Positions 44,459-52,763 of a DNA stretch of 64,000 nt are shown here, piece by piece. Under the pieces are notes generated by a model, which made no database searches, was not told where the DNA came from, and worked only from the letters and a program-made list of their open reading frames with translations. A program made the translations under genes and the position numbers. This DNA is from JAEZBP01 sp963832725. Lineage in GTDB: Bacteria > Myxococcota_A > Polyangia > Polyangiales > Sandaracinaceae. The stretch is taken from assembly GCA_963832725.1 (NCBI GenBank), contig CAWHVG010000003.1, positions 2,108,001 through 2,172,000 of the forward strand, in the 5' to 3' direction. Every line of letters starts with the position of its first letter. The first letter of the stretch is position 1.

Positions 44459-45292
44459 ATGGCGGCCGACCGACCGAGCCACGCCCTCGTGACGGCGCCG
44501 AACGCGGCACCCGAGCGGTGGATCATGTTCCTGCACGGCATCCTCGGCCGCGGGAACAACTGGCGCGGGTTCGCGCGCCAGCTCGTGAAGGCGAACCCGA
44601 GCTGGGGCGCGGCGCTGGTGGATCTGCGGGCGCACGGCGACTCGCGCGATCTGCCGCCTCCCGACACGCTCGGCACCGCGGCGGAGGACGTGGCGAGGCT
44701 GGCGTCGGACCTGCCGGGAGAGCTGGACGCGGTGCTCGGACACAGCTTCGGCGGCAAGGTCGCGCTGGCGCTGCTGGAGAGGATCGTCGTGCCACACCTC
44801 TTCGTCGTGGACTCGCTCCCCGGCGACCGTCCCGACCGCCACGGCTCGGAGGGAACGCTGGCGGTCCTCGACACGCTGCGCGCGCTGCCGCCGCGCTTCG
44901 AGTCGCGCGACGACTTCATCGCCCACGTGTCGGCCAAGCACGGCGAGGCGATCGGCAAGTGGCTGGCGATGAGCCTCGATCGGCAAGACGACGGGAGCTA
45001 CCGCTTCGGCCTCGACGTGCAGCGGATCGACGCGCTCCTCGCGGACTACTTCCGGCGCGACCTGTGGCCGCTGATCGACCCGCCGCCGGCCGGAAGCGAG
45101 GTACACCTCGTGATCGCCGGTCGCTCGAACGTCTACGACGCTGCGGATCGAGCCCGCGCCGAGGCGCTCGCGGCCCGCCATCCCGAAGCCGTACACGCCG
45201 AGGTGCTGGAGAAGGCGGGACACTGGGTGCACGTCGACGACCCCGAGGGTCTGTTCGCGATCGTGCAGCACGCGCTCGGAGGAGGACGATGA
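44459..45292 (+). CDS. Alpha/beta hydrolase
   Basis: This 277-residue alpha/beta hydrolase has the oxyanion-hole HGILGRGNNW, nucleophile elbow VLGHSFGGKVAL (Ser near residue 101) and catalytic His in KAGHWVHVDDPEG near residue 250. Resemblance is to the YbfF/ABHD11-like acyl-esterase group, but the substrate is not predictable. The last base pairs overlap the next gene's ATG (ATGA at 45289-45292), so the flavoprotein is translationally coupled. It is divergent from argE with 86 bp between starts. Confidence 0.87.
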   Translation: MAADRPSHALVTAPNAAPERWIMFLHGILGRGNNWRGFARQLVKANPSWGAALVDLRAHGDSRDLPPPDTLGTAAEDVARLASDLPGELDAVLGHSFGGKVALALLERIVVPHLFVVDSLPGDRPDRHGSEGTLAVLDTLRALPPRFESRDDFIAHVSAKHGEAIGKWLAMSLDRQDDGSYRFGLDVQRIDALLADYFRRDLWPLIDPPPAGSEVHLVIAGRSNVYDAADRARAEALAARHPEAVHAEVLEKAGHWVHVDDPEGLFAIVQHALGGGR

Positions 45293-46590
45293 CGAGCATC
45301 GACGTGGACGTGGCGGTGATCGGCGGCGGTCCGGCGGGGCTGGCGGCCGCCCGCGAGGCGGCGCGGTCGGGGATGGCCGTGGCGCTGATCGAAGCCGAGG
45401 CGGCCGGCGGTCGAGCGGCGCGCGCGACGACGCTGCCCATGCGCATGCTCTCGCTCGCCGCGGACGCGGAGCGCGAAGACTGGCCGAACATCCGCCGGGA
45501 GATCGCCGAGCGCGTCACCGCGTGGACCGAGCGCTCGCAGCTGACGCTCGAGGATGCCGGCGTCGAGCTGGTGCGCGGCCGCGCGTGCTTCGCCTCGCCG
45601 CGCGAGCTGGCGGTCGAGGGCGGCCCTCGCGTCACCTTCGACCGGGCCATCATCACGGCCGGGGCCGAAGCGGCGATGCTCCCCGGCGCGACCCCGGACG
45701 GCGCGCGGCTCATCGCGCCGGACGGGCTGAGCGCGCTCGCGGCGCTGCCCGAGACGGCGATGGTCATCGGCGGCGGCGCGGCGGGGGCCGAGATCGCCGA
45801 CGTGCTCTCGCGGCTCGGTGTCCGGGTGACGTGGGTGATGGACGAGCTCGGGATCCTGCCGCGCTTCGACCGCGAGCTGGCCGACTCGTTCGGCGACGTG
45901 TTGATGGACCGCGGCGTGAAGCTCGTGCACGGCAAGCGGGTGCTCGAGCTGGCGCTCGGCGACGGCGGGGCCACGGCGAAGCTCGACGGAGGCCGGACCT
46001 ACACCGCGAAGCTGGCGGTGGTGGCGGTCGGCAGCCGCCCGAGCGCCGATGGGCTCGGTCTCGCGGAGGCGGGGCTCCGGACCGACGCGCGCGGCGCGCT
46101 GATGGTCGACGAGCACGGCAGGACGAACGTGGCGCACCTCTTCGCGGCCGGCGACGTGACCGGGAAGACCGTCGGCGTCGCCGGCGCGGAGGCGATGGGC
46201 CGGGTCGCGGGGCGGGCCGCGGCCGAGATTGAGGGACCCGCCTTCCGGCCCGAGCGCGCGCCGCAGACGGTCTTGGCGCGTCCGGAGCTGGCGCAGGTCG
46301 GGCTGACACCGGACGTCGCGGCCGGTCGGCCAATCCTCATCCACACTCTCCGGCTCAAAGAGACGCTGGCCGGCGCGCTGCACGGGGCCGGCGCGAAGGG
46401 CCTGCTCCGGCTGGTGTGCATGTCGGAGGACGGCACGATCGCGGGCGCAACCGCGCTCGGACCGGGAGCGGCGGACGCCGTGAGCGCGGCGGCGTTGGCG
46501 ATCGAGCTCGGCGTGACGGACGAGCAGCTCGCCTCGAGCGCCGCGGCGGTACCGGGCGCGCTCGACGCGTTGGTCCGCGCCGTCCGCTGA
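45289..46590 (+). CDS. Pyridine nucleotide-disulfide oxidoreductase-like flavoprotein lacking the redox disulfide
   Basis: This 433-residue protein has two Rossmann motifs: FAD-binding VAVIGGGPAGLAAAREAA near residue 8 and NAD(P)-binding MVIGGGAAGAEIADVLSRLG near residue 158. It also has LFAAGDVTGKTVGVAGAEAMG near residue 285, as in lipoamide dehydrogenase and mercuric reductase. Where those enzymes have GGTCLNVGCIPTK, this one has AAGGRAARATTLPMRML without any Cys. The C-terminal His-Pro-Thr pair is also absent (LAIELGVTDEQLASSAAAV). A disulfide reductase activity is therefore unlikely; an FAD-dependent hydride-transfer role is possible. It is coupled to the hydrolase at 44459. Confidence 0.8.
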   Translation: MTSIDVDVAVIGGGPAGLAAAREAARSGMAVALIEAEAAGGRAARATTLPMRMLSLAADAEREDWPNIRREIAERVTAWTERSQLTLEDAGVELVRGRACFASPRELAVEGGPRVTFDRAIITAGAEAAMLPGATPDGARLIAPDGLSALAALPETAMVIGGGAAGAEIADVLSRLGVRVTWVMDELGILPRFDRELADSFGDVLMDRGVKLVHGKRVLELALGDGGATAKLDGGRTYTAKLAVVAVGSRPSADGLGLAEAGLRTDARGALMVDEHGRTNVAHLFAAGDVTGKTVGVAGAEAMGRVAGRAAAEIEGPAFRPERAPQTVLARPELAQVGLTPDVAAGRPILIHTLRLKETLAGALHGAGAKGLLRLVCMSEDGTIAGATALGPGAADAVSAAALAIELGVTDEQLASSAAAVPGALDALVRAVR

Positions 46591-46726
46591 GCGGCGCGAG
46601 GTCTCTCGGGCGCGGGCGATGGCACGCAGGCCAGGTCCACGAGCGCGACGCATGCCGCGCGACACGCGACGTCACGCAGGCCCGATGGCCGCGAGAGCGT
46701 CGGGTATCTCGCGAGCGACGCTCAGA
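46591..46726. other. Convergent spacer
   Basis: A 136-bp spacer between convergent genes with no recognisable terminator or repeat. Confidence 0.3.
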
Positions 46727-46996
46727 TCAGAGCTCGAAGACGGGGTTCTCGTCCCAGAGCGCGTCCGCGAGGACCGTTTGGCCGGTCCGCTCGAGGACGT
46801 CGGCGAGGACGCGCTCGCACTGCCGCAGCTGCTCGCGAACCGCGAGGGCGCGGGCCCCGCGCGTGTCGTGCAGCTCGCCGAGGAGCCGGTCCATCCGGCA
46901 CAGCAATCGGGCCTCGTCGGTCGTGGGCTGCTCGAGCGCGCCCCGAGCACGCGCCTCGGCGATCTTCGCGCTGACCAAGTGGCTGGGCATCGTCAT
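46727..46996 (-). CDS. Small helical protein, function unknown
   Basis: This 89-residue, mainly helical protein starts MTMPSHLVSAKIAEARARGA and has LLCRMDRLLGELHD and QLRQCERVLADVLERTGQT, suggestive of a short coiled coil. It has no signal peptide or known domain. ATG 46996 follows a GGAGGGTG region. It has plausible coding texture and stands alone between convergent and divergent neighbours, so confidence is moderate. Confidence 0.55.
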   Translation of the reverse strand: MTMPSHLVSAKIAEARARGALEQPTTDEARLLCRMDRLLGELHDTRGARALAVREQLRQCERVLADVLERTGQTVLADALWDENPVFEL

Positions 46997-47176
46997 GTCA
47001 CACCCTCCGGGTTGGCGATCCGATGACACACCCGAGGTCGCGCGCGGGTCGCTGCCCCGATCCGAGATCGCAGCGTTCACCTCTCCGTCACGAAGCACGC
47101 GCCGCTGTCACGAAGCCGGCTTGGTCGTCGAGATCGCGACCGGACCCGAGGCGCCGGAACGAGCGTGCCGCCCGGA
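46997..47176. other. Short spacer between two minus-strand genes
   Basis: These 180 bp lie upstream of the small helical protein gene and downstream of the Pro-rich lipoprotein. GCGTTCACCTCTCCGTCACGAAGC and GCTGTCACGAAGCC share the direct repeat GTCACGAAGC near 47088 and 47107. Nothing else was seen. Confidence 0.3.
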
Positions 47177-48295
47177 TCAGTGGTGACCGTGGCCCCGGCC
47201 GCGATCCTCGCCGCGATGCCGGCCGCGATCCTCGTGCTCACGACCACGCCGGCCGTGCTCGTCGACCTCGTGATCGCGATCGCCCGGCGGCGCGGCGATC
47301 ACCCTTCCCCGCGGCGGTGGCGGGCGGCGGCCCGGCGTCGCGACCACGCGGCCCTGCGGCGGCGCACCGGGCGTCGCGACCACGCGGCCCTGCGGCGGCG
47401 GCGGCCGACGGCCCGGCGTCGCGACCACGCGGCCCTGCGGCGGCGGCGGCCGACGGCCCGGCGTCGCGACCACACGGCCTCGCGGAGCGGGCGGACGGCC
47501 CGGCGTCGCGATCACACGACCTCGCGGCGGCGCGCCCGGCGTCGCGATCACACGACCCTGCGGCGGCGCGCCCGGCGTCGCGATCACACGACCCTGCGGC
47601 GGCGCGCCCGGCCGGACCACCACGCCCGGAGGCGGGGGCGGCATGCCGGGCTGGACCACGACCCGCGCGCCCGGCGGCGGCGGCGGCATACCGGGCTGCA
47701 CGACGACCTGCGCGCCCGGCGGCGCGGGCGCTTGCACGTTCACCTGCGCCGAGGGCGCCGCCGACCTGACCTCCACCACCGAGCTCGGTGCCGCGCGCCG
47801 CGGGTGCCGCGCCAACGTCGCGCGTGCCGCGGGCTCGAGCACGACGAAAGTCGGCGCGCTCGCTCGGTAGGTCTGCCCGCCGAGCGTGAGGGTGATGTCC
47901 AGCGGGCCCGGCACCGGCGCGGCGCCGCGCAGCTGGCCGCGGTAGCTCCCCTTGTCGGGATCCCAGGTCAGCGAGACCGGACGGATTTGTCCCGCCGTGT
48001 CGGGAACCCGGACCACGAAGCTGCCCGATTGCGGCTGCGGCGGCGCGTTGCCCGCGTAGTAGGCCTCGATCGTCCCGTCCTCGTCGGCGACGACCTCGAT
48101 CGGCTTGTCACCGGCCGTCAGGATCGTCCCGCCGTGCGCTGCCACCTGCGCACCGGGCACCGGCAACGCGACCTGCGCGGTCGCCTCCTCGGGAGGAGGG
48201 TCCGCCACCGGCTCCAGGTTCGCCTGCGCGTCGTCCTGCCCGCCGCAGCCGCCGGCCGAGAGCAGGAGCACCACGCTGATCATCGCTCGCTTCAT
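47177..48295 (-). CDS. Proline-rich lipoprotein with GRV(V/I)ATPG repeats
   Basis: This 372-residue lipoprotein (MKRAMISVVLLLSAGGC) has an N-terminal beta domain (VVADEDGTIEAYYAGN to GGQTYRASAPTFVVL), then a long Pro-rich region with several VVVQPGMPPPPPG copies and about eight GRV(V/I)ATPG copies alternating with PPPPQ or PPQ. The C-terminus is charged and His/Arg-rich (HEVDEHGRRGREHEDRG, ending GHGHH), so metal or DNA binding is possible. The repeats correspond to GC-rich DNA repeats at about 47300-47720. The 48295 start is set by the lipoprotein signal. It is probably a cell-surface or periplasm-spanning linker. Function is unknown. Confidence 0.75.
   Translation of the reverse strand: MKRAMISVVLLLSAGGCGGQDDAQANLEPVADPPPEEATAQVALPVPGAQVAAHGGTILTAGDKPIEVVADEDGTIEAYYAGNAPPQPQSGSFVVRVPDTAGQIRPVSLTWDPDKGSYRGQLRGAAPVPGPLDITLTLGGQTYRASAPTFVVLEPAARATLARHPRRAAPSSVVEVRSAAPSAQVNVQAPAPPGAQVVVQPGMPPPPPGARVVVQPGMPPPPPGVVVRPGAPPQGRVIATPGAPPQGRVIATPGAPPRGRVIATPGRPPAPRGRVVATPGRRPPPPQGRVVATPGRRPPPPQGRVVATPGAPPQGRVVATPGRRPPPPRGRVIAAPPGDRDHEVDEHGRRGREHEDRGRHRGEDRGRGHGHH
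47300..47720 (-). repeat. In-frame GC-rich repeats of the Pro-rich lipoprotein
   Basis: Repeats of 24-39 bp, with core GGCGTCGCGACCACGCGGCC and related GCGTCGCGATCACACGACC units, encode GRV(V/I)ATPG blocks. Units are multiples of three. Confidence 0.7.
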
Positions 48296-48423
48296 GAGAA
48301 GCCTCCCTCTCCGGATGGTCGAGCCGGACACCACGCTACGACGACCGGGAAGCCCGGCCATTCTCACGAACGAGATCGTGGACCGTCACGATGTAGGGGT
48401 TACCCCCACGCGCGCGAGCCGCC
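48296..48423. other. Spacer between two minus-strand lipoprotein genes
   Basis: About 130 bp upstream of the Pro-rich lipoprotein and downstream of the TolB-like lipoprotein. CACGAACGAGATCGTGG and GGACCGTCACGATG form weak dyads; nothing strong. Confidence 0.3.
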
Positions 48424-50512
48424 TCAGCCGGGTGCGGCGACGCATACGTTGCCGAGGCAGGTGAGCCCGTCGCAGCAGTCCGCCGTCGTGGAACAGGTCT
48501 CGTTCGCCATCCGGCACCGCTCCGGCGGCGGCGGTGAGCAGACCAGGGCACCCGTGTCGTCCGGTCGGCAGTCTCCGCCACAGCACTCGCTGCCCACCGA
48601 GCAGCTCTCCCCGTCGGGCCGGCAAGGCCGCGGCGCCCAGTACGCCGCGATGTTCTGTGACTCCGTGTTCTGGCCCGGAAGCCAGTACGGCACGGAGCTC
48701 GCGTCGGTCCCGGACGCCGCGTCGACCGAGATGGCGGTCACCCAGATCTGCTGCCGGGCGTCGCCCCGCGTCCCGACGTTCGTCTCCGCGTTGCCGTAGT
48801 CGCGACGCGACAAGAAGCTCAGCCAGAAGTAGCCACCTTGCGTAAAGGGCGAGAAGCGCGGCTGGAAGTTGTCGATCCCGCCCGACCCGCCGGAAGCTTG
48901 GTCCAAGCGCACCACGCCCGTCCCGTCCCTGTTCATCAGATAGAGCGCGGACTGCGCCGTCTCCGAGCGGCTGCCAGTTCCGTGGGCGAACGCGATCCGC
49001 TGCGAGTCCGGCGACCAGGTCGGGTAGGCATCGGCCACGCCCCCCGGCGTATCGCCCGCCAGCGACGCGCCCGTGTGCAGGACGTGGGTCGCGCCGAACG
49101 AGTCGACGCCCGCGATGTCGATCACCGCGACGTCGCCCGCCATGTTGTTCCCGCCCCACTGATCGAGGTTGGTCACGTACGCGATCTGCGAGTTGTCCGG
49201 CGCCCACGCGGGATGGGTGATGTTCGTAGGCAGCGTCCCGCTCACCGACACCTGCGTGCCGGCCATGGGATCGTAGATGCGCATCGTCCGGCTCGCTCCC
49301 TCGTCCGTCGACACCGCCAGGCGGCTCTCGTCCGGGCTCCACGAGGAGAACCACCAGTTGAGCTGGCCGGTCGGGAACACGCTCGGGGGCGGGTCGCCCG
49401 TCAGATCGGTGGTGAGATCGAAGACGGTGCCGGTGTTCTCGCCCCCGCCGAGCCGCCCCGCCATGTAGCGGCCGCTCGGGGAGACCGCGTGGCAGCCCAC
49501 GCAGTGGTTTCCGTCCAAGGCGACCGGCGGGTTCGGCATGAACTCGTTGCGGGTGGCCGTGCCGTCGTCGATGCGCACGATCCGGCCGCGGGCGATGTCC
49601 CAGTAGTAGACACTGCCGGTGAGCGCGGCGTGCGCGAAGTGCACGTGAACCGGAGCACCGGAGACGATGTCGCCGCTCGCCCCCTCGAGTCGGTCGACCG
49701 CGATGGACGCATCCTGATCCGGGTCGGTCTGGGCCAGGCTCCGCCATGCATCCTGGTCCACCAGCCAGTGGTTCTGAAGCGTGCCGTCGTGCGCGAGGTA
49801 CGCGGTGACGTCGATGTCGGGCTTCGAGAGCGTGACCCGGAAGAGAATCGCCGCTCGTCCCGGTCAGCCACTGCACGTCGGCCGGATAGACGTTCTGCGG
49901 CATCACGGCGCCATCGAGGGGGTAGACGAGCTGCGCGCGGCGAGCTTCGTCGGTGACCGGCGTGGCGCCGAAGCGGGTGTCCACGTCGTCCGGCACGCCG
50001 GCACCGCGCAGCGTTCGCTCGATCCGAACGGAGAGCGAGGCAGTCGCGGTCAGCGTCGCCCCCTCGTTCGGCACGCTCGCGGTGACGGTGGCGCTGCCGC
50101 CGATGATGCCGTTGGCGACGAACGTCCCGGACGCGACGTCGAGCGTGCCGATGCCCACGTCGTCGATGGCGAACGTCGGGCCGATGGCCGGGCGCTCGCT
50201 GCCGTCGCTGTACACGGCGATCGCGTGGAAGTCCTGGCTCGGCATCGACCCATCGGTCGCGACGAGGTCGGCGCTCTCCGGATCGATCCGGATCGAGCTG
50301 AGCGTGCGCGGCGGCCCAGCGTCGACCCCCGGCGACGCGTCGAAGGTGCCGCTGCCTCCGGCGTCCGGCTGCACGGTGCACTGACCGTCCACGCAGGACT
50401 TTCCGTCGCTGCAATCGGTGTCGGAAGAGCACGTGTCGGCTGGCGCGGCGGGCTCGCACGCCGATGCGAAGAGCGCCGCGAGGACGCCGAAGACGAAATT
50501 GGCCTTGTGCAT
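48424..50512 (-). CDS. TolB-like beta-propeller lipoprotein with CxxCH motif (one frameshift)
   Basis: Reconstructed length is 695 residues. Lipobox FASAC, a Cys-rich DSDTDCSDGKSC block and a Big2/Ig-like domain (SSIRIDPESADLVATD) lead into the frame break at GAATC 49845-49849. Restoring GATC gives SGDLFRVTLSKPDIDVTAY. The propeller has several SWSPDESRLAVS, PAWAPDNSQIAYV and PTWSPDSQRIAFA blades. CVGCHAVSPSG carries a single CxxCH haem-attachment motif. A C-terminal Cys knot-like tail (SECCGGDC, TADCCDGLTC) ends it. It is probably surface-exposed. The MHKAN start at 50512 has a G10 tract just upstream. Confidence 0.75.
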
Positions 50513-50711
50513 GACGATTTCTCGGGGGGGGGGCGGGGATGCCCAGGTCGCGTGAGCAAGCTCTCAGCGGGTCTCGGGTACGATTGTGCAACACCTGTAG
50601 GCTCGCGGCTACGAGGGGTCGCACGCGGGAGGGCGTTGCGGCCGACTTGCGCGAGAGACGGGCTTTGGGGTGGCGAGCAGCGCGCGCACGGTGCGCGACG
50701 GGAGCGGAGCG
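50513..50711. other. Divergent intergenic region between two lipoprotein genes
   Basis: About 200 bp containing the G10 tract and the presumed promoters of both flanking lipoproteins. A GGTGCGCGACGGGAGCGG ribosome-binding-like stretch precedes 50712. No operator dyad was convincing. Confidence 0.4.
50524..50533. repeat. G10 homopolymer upstream of the TolB-like lipoprotein
   Basis: Ten consecutive Gs (plus strand) lie 11 bp upstream of the ATG of the minus-strand lipoprotein, within the divergent promoter region. Length variation could change ribosome-binding spacing. Confidence 0.65.
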
Positions 50712-52382
50712 ATGAAGTTGTCGAAGGGTTGGGCGTTTTTCGCGGCGGCACTGGCCATCGCAGGCTGTACGGCGGGGCGCGCCCCCCGGGGCGGCGGCGA
50801 CGGGGGCGTCGGCAACGGCTACGACAGCGGCCACGTCGTGGCCAACTGTGATCCCAGCCAGGACGCCGACGGAGACGGGATCGCCGACACGGCCGAAGGA
50901 ACAGCCGACACCGACGGCGATGGGATCCCGAACTACCTCGACACCGACAGCGACGGTGACGGCATCCCCGACAGCCAGGAGCACCACGGCGGACCCTGCG
51001 ACATCGTCGACACCGACGGCGACGGGACGCCCGACTTCCTCGACACCGACAGCGACAACGACGGGTTGAGCGACCACGACGAGAACAGCATGTACTTCAC
51101 CGATCCGTACAACAGCGATTCGGACGGTGACGGCGTGACGGACCTCGGCGAGGTGCTCGGCACCCACACCGACCCGAACGACGCATCGAGCACGATCCCG
51201 ACCCAGGACTTCTTCGTGCTGCTCCCCTACAACGGCGCGTCCCAGGACCGGATGCTCGACTTCGGCACGAACCTCCAGGTCGCCGACGTCTACTTCCTGA
51301 TCGACACCACGGGCTCGATGCAAAGCTCAATCGACAACGTCAGCAGCTCGCTGACCATGCTCTCGACCCAGATCAGCTCCGCGATCCCGAACGTGCAGCT
51401 CGGCGTCGGTCAGTACCGCGACTTCCCGAACGCGTCGGGTCTCTTCGACATCCACGCGTACGGGGACTCGGGCGACATGATCTATCGGAATGAGCAGATC
51501 ATCACGCCGGATCTCTCGCAGGTGCAGTCGGCCCTCGGACGCCTCTCGGCCGCCGGCGGCTCGGACACGCCCGAAGGCACGACCGAAGCGCTCTACCTGA
51601 CGGCGACCGGCATGGGCGGGAGCTGGACCTTCGCGAGCGGCGCGTCGCCCTACAGCGTCGGCGCCGCCAACTGCCCCAGCGCGCCCGACGACCCGGCGCC
51701 GCACATCGGCTATCCCTGCTTCCGGCCGGGTGCCCTGCCGATCGTCGTGCTCGTCACGGACGCGCCTTTCCACAACGGGCCCGGCGGGCTCGATGCCTAC
51801 TCCGGGATCACGCCCCCGCCGTCCACCTTCGCGCAGGCCGTCGGCGCGCTCAACGACATCGGCGCCCGCTTCATCGGCGTGTCGGTGGGCAGCGTCCCGC
51901 GGCCCTCGGAGGAGATGGTCGCCACCATGACCGGCACCGTCGACACGAGCGGCTCGCCCCTCGTTTACGACGCGACCGGAGGCACGGTCTCCAACGCCAT
52001 CCTCGAGGGTATCCAGACCCTCACCGGACACACGCCGCAGGACGTCGACACCACGACCGAGAACGTCGCGGGCAACCCCGACGATTTCGACGCGACCCTG
52101 TTCATCAAGTCCGTGACCCCCGTCGACGGCTACAACGGGGCCGCGCACGGCCCGATGCCGGGAGTGACCTACGAGAGCAAGGACGACCACGCCTTCTATC
52201 AGGTCGTCCCCGGCACGCGGGTCACCTTCACCGTCCACTTCTTCAACGACGTGCGCCCGCCCGCCGACACGGCCCAGATCTTCAAGGCCACCATCGTCGT
52301 GCGCGGCAACCACGTCACCCGGCTCGACCAGCGCAACGTGTACATCGTGGTCCCGCCGGACGGCGCGATCATCCTCATCTGA
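50712..52382 (+). CDS. Lipoprotein with thrombospondin type-3 repeats and vWA domain
   Basis: This 556-residue lipoprotein has lipobox AIAGC, then about 120 residues of calcium-binding type-3 repeats: DADGDGIADTAEG, DTDGDGIPNYLD, DTDSDGDGIPDSQE and DSDNDGLSDHDEN, ending at SDSDGDGVTDLGEVLG. A von Willebrand A domain follows, with the MIDAS DTTGSMQSS (metal-binding Asp-x-Ser/Thr-x-Ser pattern) near residue 215 and later VLVTDAPFH. A C-terminal beta domain ends in IVVPPDGAIILI. It probably mediates Ca2+-dependent adhesion or scaffold assembly at the surface. ATG 50712 starts the signal. It is divergent from the TolB-like lipoprotein. Confidence 0.85.
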   Translation: MKLSKGWAFFAAALAIAGCTAGRAPRGGGDGGVGNGYDSGHVVANCDPSQDADGDGIADTAEGTADTDGDGIPNYLDTDSDGDGIPDSQEHHGGPCDIVDTDGDGTPDFLDTDSDNDGLSDHDENSMYFTDPYNSDSDGDGVTDLGEVLGTHTDPNDASSTIPTQDFFVLLPYNGASQDRMLDFGTNLQVADVYFLIDTTGSMQSSIDNVSSSLTMLSTQISSAIPNVQLGVGQYRDFPNASGLFDIHAYGDSGDMIYRNEQIITPDLSQVQSALGRLSAAGGSDTPEGTTEALYLTATGMGGSWTFASGASPYSVGAANCPSAPDDPAPHIGYPCFRPGALPIVVLVTDAPFHNGPGGLDAYSGITPPPSTFAQAVGALNDIGARFIGVSVGSVPRPSEEMVATMTGTVDTSGSPLVYDATGGTVSNAILEGIQTLTGHTPQDVDTTTENVAGNPDDFDATLFIKSVTPVDGYNGAAHGPMPGVTYESKDDHAFYQVVPGTRVTFTVHFFNDVRPPADTAQIFKATIVVRGNHVTRLDQRNVYIVVPPDGAIILI

Positions 52383-52481
52383 TCGGTCCCCCGCGCACCC
52401 GGCGCGTGACCTGACCGCGATGACGACGCGGCTCCGACCCACGGGGCCGCGTCGTTTCCGTTTCGAGGTGCTGGCCGACAT

Positions 52482-52670
52482 ACGCCGACCCTGCTCGATC
52501 TGGACATGCCGGCGCTCTCCGGCGCGGAGACGCTCTCGCGGCTCTCCGAGATCGATGCGAACGTGCGGGTCCTGCTGGTCAGCGGCTACGACGACGACGC
52601 GCGCAAGCGACACCCCCTGGAGCGAGGCGCGATCCACTTCATCGCGAAGCCCGTCGACCCCAGGAGCCAG
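52482..52670 (+). pseudogene. Truncated response-regulator receiver domain
   Basis: In one plus frame the sequence TLLDLDMPALSGAETLSRLS, then VLLVSGYDDD and GAIHFIAKPVDP, matches the second half of a CheY-type receiver. The phosphoacceptor Asp (in LDLDMP), the Ser/Thr switch (LVSGYD) and the Lys of KPVDP are all visible, but the acidic N-terminal half and any output domain are missing. The frame runs on without a stop into the helicase gene. It is probably a decayed fragment of a two-component protein. No histidine kinase is nearby. Confidence 0.6.
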
Positions 52671-52763
52671 ATGTGCTCGCGACCGGCCTCGATCCGGGCT
52701 GAGCTTTTTCGCGTACGCCCCGTTTGCCGTGGACGGGCGCCACCTGCTAAGCGTCCGGATCCC

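Noticed and set aside
47300..47720. Plus-strand Arg-rich open frames over the Pro-rich lipoprotein repeats
   Set aside because: They are the mirror of the minus-strand GRVVATPG repeats; the minus frame has a lipoprotein signal and a proper start.
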